A stretch of DNA of 64,000 nucleotides from CAWJFJ01 sp963800065 (GTDB taxonomy: Bacteria; Actinomycetota; Acidimicrobiia; Acidimicrobiales; UBA8190), in contig CAWCZO010000002.1 in assembly GCA_963800065.1 (NCBI GenBank), positions 304,733 to 368,732 of the forward strand, in the 5' to 3' direction. This document shows, piece after piece, positions 33,973-40,837 of the stretch (the first letter of the stretch is position 1; each line of letters begins with the position of its first letter). Below the pieces are notes generated by a model that saw only the letters and a program-made list of their open reading frames with translations, made no database searches and was not told where the DNA came from. The position numbers were made by a program, and so were the translations under genes.

Positions 33973-36474
33973 GTGCGCGTCCCGTTGTCGTGGATCCGTG
34001 ACTTCGCCCCCTTCGAGGGCGACCCCTCGGCGCTGGCCGAGACCCTGGACGATCTGGGACTGGTCGTCGAAGGCGTGGCCCATGTCGGGAAGGGTCTCGA
34101 AGACGTCGTCGTGGCGCGGGTTCTCGAGATCGCCGCCATCCCCGGGGCCGACAAGATCCGTGAGGTGACGGTGGATGCCGGGGGCGAGCCGGTCTCCATC
34201 GTCTGCGGCGCGTGGAACTTCGCCGTCGGCGACCTCGTCCCCCTGGCGCCGGTGGGCGCCGTCCTCCCGGGCGATTTCGAGATCACCAAGCGGAAGATGA
34301 AGGGTGTCACGTCGAACGGGATGCTCTGTTCGGGCCGCGAGCTCGAGCTGACCGACGACCACGGCGGCATCCTCATCATCGGGGGCGGGATGATCGGGGG
34401 CGGGCCGTCGCCGGGAGAGCGATTCGTCGACGCCCTGGGGATCGTCCCCGACGTCGTCTACGACATCGCCGTCGAGGCCAACCGTCCCGACGCCTGGTGC
34501 ATGGCCGGCGTGGCCCGCGACCTGGCGGCCCGCCTGCGCCTTCCCTTCGCCGTGCCCGATCCGCCCGAGCCACCGGCGCCCGACCCCTCGGCGTCGGGGC
34601 CCGGACCCACCCCGCCCGTCTCGGTGGTGGTGGTGGACGACGACCTCTGCCCCCGTTTCACCGCCCGCGTCCTGACGGGGATCGAGGTCCGGCCCTCGCC
34701 GCCCTGGATGGCCCGCCGGCTCACCCTGGCCGGGATGCGGCCCATCAACAACGTCGTCGACGCCTCGAACTACGTGATGCTCGAACTCGGACAACCGACC
34801 CACCCCTACGACCTCGACCGGGTGGCGGACCACGGCCTCCGTGTCCGCGCCGCGCGCCCGGGGGAGACGGTCACCACGCTCGACGGTGTCGAACGGACGT
34901 TGGGCGACCGGGCCATCGTCCCCTCCGACGACCGGCGGGACTGCCTCATCTGTGACGCCGCCGACGCCCCGCTCGGAATCGGCGGGATCATGGGGGGCGG
35001 GAGCTCCGAGATCTCGGACACGACCTTCCGCGTCCTGCTCGAGGCCGCCTACTTCGCACCGATGGCCATCGCCCGGACGACCAAGCGCCTCGGTCTGCGT
35101 TCCGAGGCGTCGGCCCGGTTCGAGCGGGGCTGTGATCCCGAGGGAATCGACCGGGCGGCGCGCCGTCTCTGTGAGGTGCTGGCGTCCACGGCCGGGCCGG
35201 CGTTCGGTGTGGACGGCGACGTCATCGATGTCCGGGGCCCGGTGCCCGGTCCGAGTCGCGTCGAGGTCCGGACGGCCCGGGTGAACGCCATCCTGGGTGC
35301 CGCGTTGGACGCCGCCGCCGTCACCTCCTACCTGGAGCCGATCGGATTCTCCTGCCGGTCGGCCGGCGACGGCGTCCTCGACGTCACCGTCCCCACCTTC
35401 CGTCCCGACACCTGGCGCGAGATCGACGTCATCGAGGAGGTGGCCCGCCACCACGGCTACAGCGCCCTGCCCCGGCGGCGCCCCGCCGCCCCCCAGGTGG
35501 GGGGACTCACCCCCCATCAGCGGCAACGTCGTCTGCTGCGGGCCGTCCTGGCCGGATTCGGTGCCCATGAAGCCTGGACGCCGTCGTTGCTGGCGCCCGA
35601 CGACCACGGACGGGCGGGCCTCGACCCCGGCGGTGTCGAGGTGGCCAACCCGTTGACCCCCGACGAGACGGTCCTCCGGCGCAGTCTCCTGCCCGGGATC
35701 CTGAAGGCCCTGGCCTTCAACGCCGACCGCCGTCAGGACGACGTCCGCCTGTTCGAGATCGGCCACGTCTTCCCACCACCCGACGCCGGGCGCGTGGAGC
35801 GGGCCTTCGCCCGCGCCGGAGAGACGGTCATCGACGAGCGGGAGATGGTGGCGGTGGCCTTCGCCGGCGCCGGGGACGACGCCCGCCGCGCCGCCGGCGC
35901 CTGGCTGGCCCTGGCCGACGCCCTCGGCGTCGACGGCGTCGACGTCGTCCAGTTCCGGACCGCCCCTACCGGGAGCGCCGGCGGCCTGCATCCGACACGG
36001 GCGGCCACACTGGTGGCGCGCCACGACCCCGACGACACCGTGATCGGGATGGTGGGCGAGGTGGACCCGGGCGTCCTCGGTGCCTTCGGGCTCGACCCCG
36101 GGCGGCAGCGGGTGGGCTGGCTGGAGATCGATCTCGAGCGGCTCCTCGACGACACCCACCGGCGCCCCCAGACGGTGGTACCGGTCAGCCGCTTCCCTTC
36201 GAGCGATGTCGATCTGGCCTTCGTGGTGGACGACGGGACGGCCGCCGCCGAGGTGGCCGGGACACTGCGCGGCGCCGGCGGCGCGTTGCTCGAGTCGTCA
36301 GGTCTCTTCGATGTCTACCGGGGTCCGGGCCTGCCCCCGGGGACGCGCAGCCTCGCCTACCGACTGCGATTCTGCGCCCTCGACCACACCCTCACCGATG
36401 CCGAGGTCGGTGAGTTGCGCGGGCGTTGCATCGACGCCGTCGAGCGGGCCCACGGGGCGACCCTGCGGGCCTGA
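33973..36474 (+). CDS. pheT: Phenylalanyl-tRNA synthetase beta chain
   Basis: The structural and editing subunit of PheRS. In order: an EMAP-like tRNA-binding OB domain (~40-155, GADKIREVTVDAGG), the B3/B4 editing module, the B5 domain, the B6/B7 pseudo-catalytic core (EEVARHHGYSALP, LLPGILKALAFNADRR, VRLFEIGHVF) and a C-terminal anticodon-binding FDX-ACB domain (~735-833, VSRFPSSDVDLAFVV). The 833-aa length is standard. GTG 33973 is 6 nt after pheS. The hairpin at 36481 probably ends the operon. Confidence 0.96.
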   Translation: MRVPLSWIRDFAPFEGDPSALAETLDDLGLVVEGVAHVGKGLEDVVVARVLEIAAIPGADKIREVTVDAGGEPVSIVCGAWNFAVGDLVPLAPVGAVLPGDFEITKRKMKGVTSNGMLCSGRELELTDDHGGILIIGGGMIGGGPSPGERFVDALGIVPDVVYDIAVEANRPDAWCMAGVARDLAARLRLPFAVPDPPEPPAPDPSASGPGPTPPVSVVVVDDDLCPRFTARVLTGIEVRPSPPWMARRLTLAGMRPINNVVDASNYVMLELGQPTHPYDLDRVADHGLRVRAARPGETVTTLDGVERTLGDRAIVPSDDRRDCLICDAADAPLGIGGIMGGGSSEISDTTFRVLLEAAYFAPMAIARTTKRLGLRSEASARFERGCDPEGIDRAARRLCEVLASTAGPAFGVDGDVIDVRGPVPGPSRVEVRTARVNAILGAALDAAAVTSYLEPIGFSCRSAGDGVLDVTVPTFRPDTWREIDVIEEVARHHGYSALPRRRPAAPQVGGLTPHQRQRRLLRAVLAGFGAHEAWTPSLLAPDDHGRAGLDPGGVEVANPLTPDETVLRRSLLPGILKALAFNADRRQDDVRLFEIGHVFPPPDAGRVERAFARAGETVIDEREMVAVAFAGAGDDARRAAGAWLALADALGVDGVDVVQFRTAPTGSAGGLHPTRAATLVARHDPDDTVIGMVGEVDPGVLGAFGLDPGRQRVGWLEIDLERLLDDTHRRPQTVVPVSRFPSSDVDLAFVVDDGTAAAEVAGTLRGAGGALLESSGLFDVYRGPGLPPGTRSLAYRLRFCALDHTLTDAEVGELRGRCIDAVERAHGATLRA

Positions 36475-36480
36475 TCGACG

Positions 36481-36505
36481 CCGGCCGGCGCACCACGCCG
36501 GTCGG
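36481..36505 (+). terminator. Hairpin after pheT
   Basis: CCGGCCGGCG (36481-36490) pairs with CGCCGGTCGG (36496-36505) over 10 positions including one G-U, around a CACCA loop. There is no U-tract, but such stems are common transcription ends in high-GC actinobacteria. Confidence 0.5.
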
Positions 36506-36510
36506 AGGCG

Positions 36511-37167
36511 ATGTGCGCCCGTGACACCGCAGGGGTACCGTCGGAGCGCCATGACCTCCGTTGTCACGTCACCGACTCCGGTCGTCAGTGCTCCCCATCA
36601 CCGTTCCCGCCGGCCGCACCGCACCGCACCGCGCCGGTGGCGGTCGTCGTCGTGATGACAGTGACCGTGGTGGTCGCCGCCGCGCTCCTGATGACAGCGG
36701 GGACGCCGGCCCCCGGACCGCTCCCCGCTCATCTCGTCAGCGTCGACCCCGGGCGCGATGTCCCGCCCCGCCTGGCCGCCTACGCGCAGGTCACGGGGGC
36801 GACGTGGCCGCTGCCGACGGGGACGGCGTCGGACCTGGCGGCGTTGTGGCACTACTTCGGGATCTACTACCAGAAGGTGGCCGAAGGCCGTCCGCCGGGC
36901 ATCGACTGGCAGACGGGGAAGCCCTACACCTACGACGTCGATCATTCCGACGGTTTCATCGTCTTCGACCGGAAGATGCACGAACGCTTCGTCACCGGCG
37001 CCGTGCCGAACCTCGGTGGTCACAGGCTTCCCGGTGCTCTCCGGGACATGCTCGACGCCCAGGGTTTCCAGAACCTCTCCCATCCGGGCGGCGGGGCGTG
37101 GACCATCCCCGAGGGGCTGCAGGCGATCGGCTGGCCGGCCGGCCGCCCGATCCCCCAGGTGGACTGA
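36511..37167 (+). CDS. Membrane-anchored protein of unknown function
   Basis: I do not recognise a family. A single hydrophobic segment (VAVVVVMTVTVVVAAALLMTAG, read discontinuously around residues ~42-63) is followed by an extracytoplasmic domain with YAQVTGATWPLP, LWHYFGIYYQKVAEG and KPYTYDVDHSDGFIVFDRKMHERF. The true start is doubtful: ATG 36511, or ATG 36656, right at the anchor. A second frame beginning at ATG 36551 with a ribosome site encodes an Arg-rich stretch ending in TGA at 36653-36655, which would suit the missing cytoplasmic leader if one base were lost. Being next to ctaG suggests a respiratory role, but that is only context. Confidence 0.5.
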   Translation: MCARDTAGVPSERHDLRCHVTDSGRQCSPSPFPPAAPHRTAPVAVVVVMTVTVVVAAALLMTAGTPAPGPLPAHLVSVDPGRDVPPRLAAYAQVTGATWPLPTGTASDLAALWHYFGIYYQKVAEGRPPGIDWQTGKPYTYDVDHSDGFIVFDRKMHERFVTGAVPNLGGHRLPGALRDMLDAQGFQNLSHPGGGAWTIPEGLQAIGWPAGRPIPQVD

Positions 37168-37180
37168 GGGGACGGCCACG

Positions 37181-38122
37181 GTGCTCCCGACCGACGCCAT
37201 CTCGCCCTCCGTCTCCTTCCACACCCTTCTCACCGGATGGCAGACCGGCACCCTGAGCCTGGTGGCGCTGGCCATCGAGCTGGCCCTGGCGGCCTGGTAT
37301 CTGATCTCGGTCCGCCGGCTGGCGGCCCGGGGCCGGAGCTGGACGACGGCGCGCACGATCTGCTTCCTGGCCGGAATCGCTCTGGTGATCGTGGCCGTCC
37401 AGTCCGGTCTGGCCGCCTACGACGACCAGGTGTTCTGGGTCCACGTGATCCAGCACCTGCTTCTCATGAATTTCGCCCCCATCCTCCTGGCCCTGAGCGC
37501 TCCCATGACCCTGGCCCTGCAGTCCTCGAACCGTCCGACGCAACGTGTCCTGTTGGCCTTCCTCCACAACCCGGTCGTCGAAGTCCTCACCAACCCGTTC
37601 GTCGTGGTCACCGCCGCCTACGGCACCATGCTCGTCTACTTCTTGAGCCCCTTCTACAACTTCTCGCTCGAGCACCCCCTGATCCAGGATCTGACCCACC
37701 TGCACTTCCTGATCTCGGGCGTCCTCTTCTGGTGGCTGGTGGTGGGGCGCGACCCGTCGCGGTGGCGGCTGTCGTATCCGGCCAAGCTCGGCTTCCTGGC
37801 CGCCGGAATCCCCGTCAACGCCATCCTCGGCGTCTCGCTCACCGGCGCCACGGCGTCGATCGCCCCGCACTTCCACACCCTGGGCGACACCCATGTCGGT
37901 GGATCGATCCTGTGGGTCGTGGGGGAGTTGATCTCGCTCGTGGCCATGGGGATCGTCCTCTACCAGTGGATGCAGTACGAGGAGCGCGAAGCGGTGCGTG
38001 CCGACCGCCGGTCCGACGCCGCCGGTCGCCACGCCGCCGATCGCCACGCCGCCGGCCCCGCCGCCGTTCCCGCGGCGTCGCCCACCCACAACGGATCGTC
38101 GGGTGCCGCCACCGACGGCTGA
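37181..38122 (+). CDS. ctaG: Cytochrome c oxidase assembly factor CtaG (caa3 type)
   Basis: A polytopic membrane protein of the caa3_CtaG family, implicated in assembling heme-copper oxidase. Seven hydrophobic segments can be counted, with family histidines in VHVIQHLLLMNFAPILLAL, DLTHLHFLISGVLFWW and SIAPHFHTLGDTHVGG, plausible copper or heme ligands. The C-terminal ~45 residues are a hydrophilic Ala/His-rich tail containing repeated RHAADRHAA. GTG 37181 has GAGGGGAC upstream. No oxidase subunit genes are in the window. Confidence 0.82.
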   Translation: MLPTDAISPSVSFHTLLTGWQTGTLSLVALAIELALAAWYLISVRRLAARGRSWTTARTICFLAGIALVIVAVQSGLAAYDDQVFWVHVIQHLLLMNFAPILLALSAPMTLALQSSNRPTQRVLLAFLHNPVVEVLTNPFVVVTAAYGTMLVYFLSPFYNFSLEHPLIQDLTHLHFLISGVLFWWLVVGRDPSRWRLSYPAKLGFLAAGIPVNAILGVSLTGATASIAPHFHTLGDTHVGGSILWVVGELISLVAMGIVLYQWMQYEEREAVRADRRSDAAGRHAADRHAAGPAAVPAASPTHNGSSGAATDG

Positions 38123-38124
38123 CA

Positions 38125-38511
38125 TCACCGGTCCGGGGGTCGGTCCGCCTCGTCGATGAGCGACCGCGTCCGGGGGCCGAGCCAGGGGTCGAGGCGATCG
38201 AGGTCGTCGGGCGAGAGATTGTCGAGGAAGGACCAGACGATGAGCTCCTCGGCGTTCTCGGAGCTCCCGGCCACCGCCTCGATGGCCGAGAGGCAGCCCG
38301 CCAGCAAGGGGCGGAGGCTCTCGACGGCCTGGGCCAGGCCGGCCACGTAGTCGGCGAGCTCGGCGAAGGTGGCGGCAGCCCCGGGGTCGCCGTCGGCGGC
38401 GTCGACCAGGTCGAGGTAGCGGTCGGTGAACCCGGGCGCCCGCTCCAGCACCAGGACGACCTCGGGGTCGGCCACGACCCCGTCCCCCGCCACCCTCCGG
38501 TCGTCGGCCAT
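38125..38511 (-). CDS. Small hypothetical protein
   Basis: A 128-aa protein with no domain I recognise. It is acidic and helical: ATFAELADYVAGLAQAVESLRPLLAG followed by ENAEELIVWSFLDNLSPDDLDRLDPWLGPRTRSLIDEAD. It converges on ctaG with only 2 nt between stops. The ATG (38511) lies 7 nt after TATCAT with TTGATA 17 bp further upstream, a good promoter giving a leaderless mRNA. The transposon's target duplication touches that -35 box. Confidence 0.7.
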   Translation of the reverse strand: MADDRRVAGDGVVADPEVVLVLERAPGFTDRYLDLVDAADGDPGAAATFAELADYVAGLAQAVESLRPLLAGCLSAIEAVAGSSENAEELIVWSFLDNLSPDDLDRLDPWLGPRTRSLIDEADRPPDR

Positions 38512-38518
38512 GGGCCAT

Positions 38519-38547
38519 ATGATATGAAAGATCATGAAAAATATCAA
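38519..38547 (-). promoter_or_regulatory. Promoter of the 38125-38511 gene
   Basis: On the minus strand, -35 TTGATA (38547-38542), a 17-bp spacer and -10 TATCAT (38524-38519) end 7 nt before the ATG. The first three bases of the -35 lie in the transposon target duplication. Confidence 0.65.
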
Positions 38548-38552
38548 TACGG
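38545..38552. repeat. Target-site duplication, left copy
   Basis: CAATACGG, identical to 40521-40528, directly abuts the left inverted repeat. Eight bases is the duplication size known for IS1595-family elements. Confidence 0.9.
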
Positions 38553-38575
38553 GGGGATGTGTGACTTGACAAACC
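38553..38575 (+). repeat. Left terminal inverted repeat
   Basis: It begins GGGGATGTGTGACTTGACA and matches the reverse complement of 40498-40520 at 21 of 23 positions (differences at positions 14 and 20). It contains the -35 box of the transposase promoter. Confidence 0.9.
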
Positions 38576-38595
38576 GCCACTTCCGGATTTACAAT
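38566..38595 (+). promoter_or_regulatory. Transposase promoter starting within the inverted repeat
   Basis: TTGACA (38566-38571), 18-bp spacer, TACAAT (38590-38595), then 6 nt to ATG 38602. This is the best sigma-70-like promoter in the window, and it implies a leaderless transposase mRNA. The right repeat has GTGACA at the matching place. Confidence 0.75.
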
Positions 38596-38601
38596 GTGGG
38601 T

Positions 38602-39600
38602 ATGGAACGAATTAGCATCATTGACCTGGTGGAACAGATCCCAACCGAAGCAGCCGCTTACGAATTTATGGAGAGGTTGCGGTGGCCTGACAAACCCGTA
38701 TGCCCGCACTGTGGGAGCGTCAATGACCACCGGTTCCTGGCCCCCGAGAACGGCATGAGCCGCCGAACCAGGACCGGAGCGACCTCTCAGCGCCGAGTGT
38801 GGAAGTGCCGGGATTGCAAGAAGCAGTTTTCGGTCATCACCAACACCCCGTTCCACGGCTCCAAGGTGTCGTTGCGAGTCTGGCTGTTCGTGCTCTTTGA
38901 GATGTGCGCCAACAAGAACGGGATCGCCGCCCGGGAGATCGCCCGCAAGTACAGGTTGACCAACAAGACGGCGTGGTTCGTGACCCACAGGGTCCGACTG
39001 GCCATGGAGACCCTTCGACCCATCGAGACCATGCGGGGCACCATCGTGGCCGACGAGACATGGATCGGTGGAAACCCCGTCAACCGCCACGGGTACTACA
39101 AGCCGGAGCGCCGAGACCCTGTTCCCGTCGTTCCTGGGGAGCACTCCAGCCGAACCAAAAAGACGCCCGTCCTCTCGCTTATCAACGCCGACACCGGCGA
39201 GGTCCGGTCCCGCGTGGTGCCCGATGTCACCGGAGCCACCCTCCGCAAGGTGATGTCGGAGCACGTTGACATGGCCGGATCCCGGCTCACGACGGACGAG
39301 GGTGTCTGGTACGACGCTCTCGGCCGTGAGTTCATCGAGCACAACGCCGTCAACCACTCCATCGGCCAGTATGTCCACAACGGTGCTTCGACCAACCGGG
39401 CCGAGGGTTACTTCGGCCAGCTCAAGCGGTCCCTGGACGGCACCCACCACCACGTCTCGGTGGAACACCTGCCTCGCTACCTGGCCGAGTTTGATTTCCG
39501 GTACTCGACCTGCGATCTGACCGACACACAGCGGATGGCGCGCCTCATGGGCCAGACGGCAAATCGTCGCCTGTCGTACAAGCGGGTCATCGGCCAATGA
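38602..39600 (+). CDS. IS1595-family transposase
   Basis: A 332-aa DDE transposase. An N-terminal zinc ribbon has C34/C37 (CPHC) and C69/C72 (CRDC), followed by a helix-turn-helix region (NGIAAREIARKYRLTNKTAW). The catalytic domain has D151 in VADETWIGG, D232 in TTDEGVWYD and E268 in TNRAEGYFGQLKRS. All expected catalytic residues are present. ATG 38602 is the only good start, placed 6 nt after the -10 box, with no ribosome site. The frame is open far upstream, but homology and promoter fix this start. It probably moves the element by a copy/cut mechanism with 8-bp duplication. Confidence 0.93.
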   Translation: MERISIIDLVEQIPTEAAAYEFMERLRWPDKPVCPHCGSVNDHRFLAPENGMSRRTRTGATSQRRVWKCRDCKKQFSVITNTPFHGSKVSLRVWLFVLFEMCANKNGIAAREIARKYRLTNKTAWFVTHRVRLAMETLRPIETMRGTIVADETWIGGNPVNRHGYYKPERRDPVPVVPGEHSSRTKKTPVLSLINADTGEVRSRVVPDVTGATLRKVMSEHVDMAGSRLTTDEGVWYDALGREFIEHNAVNHSIGQYVHNGASTNRAEGYFGQLKRSLDGTHHHVSVEHLPRYLAEFDFRYSTCDLTDTQRMARLMGQTANRRLSYKRVIGQ

Positions 39601-39616
39601 GCGGTACCATGGGGCC

Positions 39617-39742
39617 ATGCCCGAACGGGACATGGACGAAACGATCAACTCGGAAATGGGCTTCGAGGAAACTGTGACCGTCCTGCTCAATGCTGGTAAG
39701 GTCGAAGAATCGGAGGAGGGCGACGGAGAGACGGCCACCTAA
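39617..39742 (+). CDS. Short acidic ORF in the transposon
   Basis: A 41-codon frame, ATG 39617 to TAA 39740, starting 17 nt after the transposase. The product is strongly acidic (MPERDMDETIN..., ending EESEEGDGETAT) and has no motif I know. There is no strong ribosome site, so it would depend on coupling to the transposase. Its stop overlaps the stop of the convergent passenger gene. It may be a real accessory peptide of the element or a chance frame. Confidence 0.4.
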   Translation: MPERDMDETINSEMGFEETVTVLLNAGKVEESEEGDGETAT

Positions 39743-40464
39743 GCCCCCACTTGTGCTGGGCTCAGAATGTCTATCAACCGCTCGAAGTGAGCCTCTAGGC
39801 GGACGAGATTTGCATCAACAATCCGCCTTGGAGGGGTCGGGGGCATCATCGGCCCCAACTTCCCGCCAAGAACGTCTTTGTCCAAGCCCAAGTAACGGTG
39901 GTATTTCTCCATCGCCTTGTTATAAGTCTCCAACTCGACCGGGTCGTATCTGGTTTTCGCCTTCAACGGAGCGAACGTCTGGGCGTGACGCGGACTCCAC
40001 GCCTCCAGCTTGGATCGAACGCGTGCGATCCAAGCGTCCACCTTTGCCTTGTCACCCGTCGGCTGTTCCAGCATGTCCCGAGCCTCCTGTAAGTCAGCCG
40101 CGAAATCGGGGGGTGCCGTTTCTCCCGCAGGAATATCGCTGTCCCATCCCGTTGACGGAGTGAGGCCGTGGCGCCGCGCATGGCGAACAGCCCCCTCAAA
40201 CCCCACGAGCAACAAAAGCACCAAGGCGACCACTGCCCACTGCCAGCCCGAGAGATGCCACGAGTCGACCTTGAGATCGGCCTGGACCTTGGTAGACGCC
40301 AGGTTGGACGCCAGGTTCTGGGCCAAGAGGAGCGCCCCGTAGATGAGCACTAGGACCAACGCCAGGGGACGCCAATAGACCTCTTTGACGACGTGGTAGC
40401 GGTCGTATTTTGACAGTCGGGTGTCCCATGTTTTGACGAACTGAGGGACGGGGATCTTTGCCAC
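39739..40464 (-). CDS. Transposon passenger: two-TM protein of unknown function
   Basis: A 241-aa protein. The N-terminus is cytoplasmic, with two hydrophobic helices at ~33-52 (ALVLVLIYGALLLAQNL) and ~76-94 (AVVALVLLLLVGFEGAV); the remaining ~145 residues form a soluble domain with charged helices (DFAADLQEARDMLEQPTGDKAKVDAW, YNKAMEKYHRYLGLDKD, VRLEAHFERLIDIL). I recognise no family; two TM helices plus a cytosolic domain recall membrane effectors or sensors, which is speculation. The start is GTG 40464, 7 nt after TAGGCT on its strand. It is not needed for transposition, so it is cargo. Confidence 0.7.
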   Translation of the reverse strand: MAKIPVPQFVKTWDTRLSKYDRYHVVKEVYWRPLALVLVLIYGALLLAQNLASNLASTKVQADLKVDSWHLSGWQWAVVALVLLLLVGFEGAVRHARRHGLTPSTGWDSDIPAGETAPPDFAADLQEARDMLEQPTGDKAKVDAWIARVRSKLEAWSPRHAQTFAPLKAKTRYDPVELETYNKAMEKYHRYLGLDKDVLGGKLGPMMPPTPPRRIVDANLVRLEAHFERLIDILSPAQVGA

Positions 40465-40471
40465 ATATCGG

Positions 40472-40477
40472 AGCCTA
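40472..40477 (-). promoter_or_regulatory. -10 box of the passenger gene
   Basis: Minus-strand TAGGCT ends 7 nt before GTG 40464. The GTGACA in the right inverted repeat is 24 bp further up, too far for a standard -35. Confidence 0.35.
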
Positions 40478-40497
40478 CCGGGTCCCTGACCTGCGCT

Positions 40498-40520
40498 GGT
40501 GTGTCACGTCACACATCCCC
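40498..40520 (-). repeat. Right terminal inverted repeat
   Basis: Reverse complement begins GGGGATGTGTGACGTGACA, matching the left end at 21 of 23 bases. Confidence 0.9.
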
Positions 40521-40528
40521 CAATACGG
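40521..40528. repeat. Target-site duplication, right copy
   Basis: CAATACGG, the second copy of the 8-bp duplication at 38545-38552. Confidence 0.9.
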
Positions 40529-40837
40529 ATTATCGAGGCCGGCCGGGGGCAACCGGAGAGGGGGTGGCGCCGGGGCGCCCCACCACGGGAGGTGCCCGGG
40601 TGGCGGCACCGGGCAGTCACGGCGCGCCCGGACCAGGGGGAGAGCCGGAGAGCGGTGCGCGAACGCCCCGGAAGTTCGATAACCCCGGGGTGCCGCGCCA
40701 TCCCAGACAGCTGTGAGTTGGCAGGGGGGCGCCGAGGTCCAGAGCGGACTCCAACCGGGGGCGATGGTAGGCCCGGACGGGCCCGGTGTTCAAGTGGCTT
40801 CTGGCGGGGGAGGGGGTGGTGTGGTCTGCTCCACGAG
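40529..40837. other. 309-nt GC-rich gap before glycosyltransferase
   Basis: No gene is visible. The stretch is very GC-rich, with several potential short stems (for example around 40562-40585, with GGCGCC facing GGCGCC) but no recognised riboswitch core, no U-tract and no clear promoter. It may be a long structured leader for the 40838 gene. Confidence 0.4.

Larger units (their letters stand above)
38553..40520. mobile_element. Complete IS1595-type transposon with passenger genes
   Basis: A 1968-bp element bounded by 23-bp inverted repeats (21/23 identical, beginning GGGGATGTGTGAC) and an 8-bp direct duplication CAATACGG. It carries a DDE transposase, a 41-codon acidic ORF and a two-TM protein gene on the opposite strand. 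Base composition is visibly less GC-rich than the flanks. Intact repeats, target duplication and transposase indicate recent insertion and probable competence. It lies between a conserved housekeeping block and the glycan cluster. Confidence 0.9.

Noticed and set aside
38547..38552. A 6-bp duplication AATACG as transposon target site
   Set aside because: Shifting the boundary by two bases within the shared G/C run gives a perfect 8-bp duplication, the size known for the family.
38125..39738. A 537-codon open frame on the minus strand, antisense to the transposase
   Set aside because: Only the last 128 codons look like a protein; the rest mirrors the codon pattern of the real transposase and crosses the transposon boundary.
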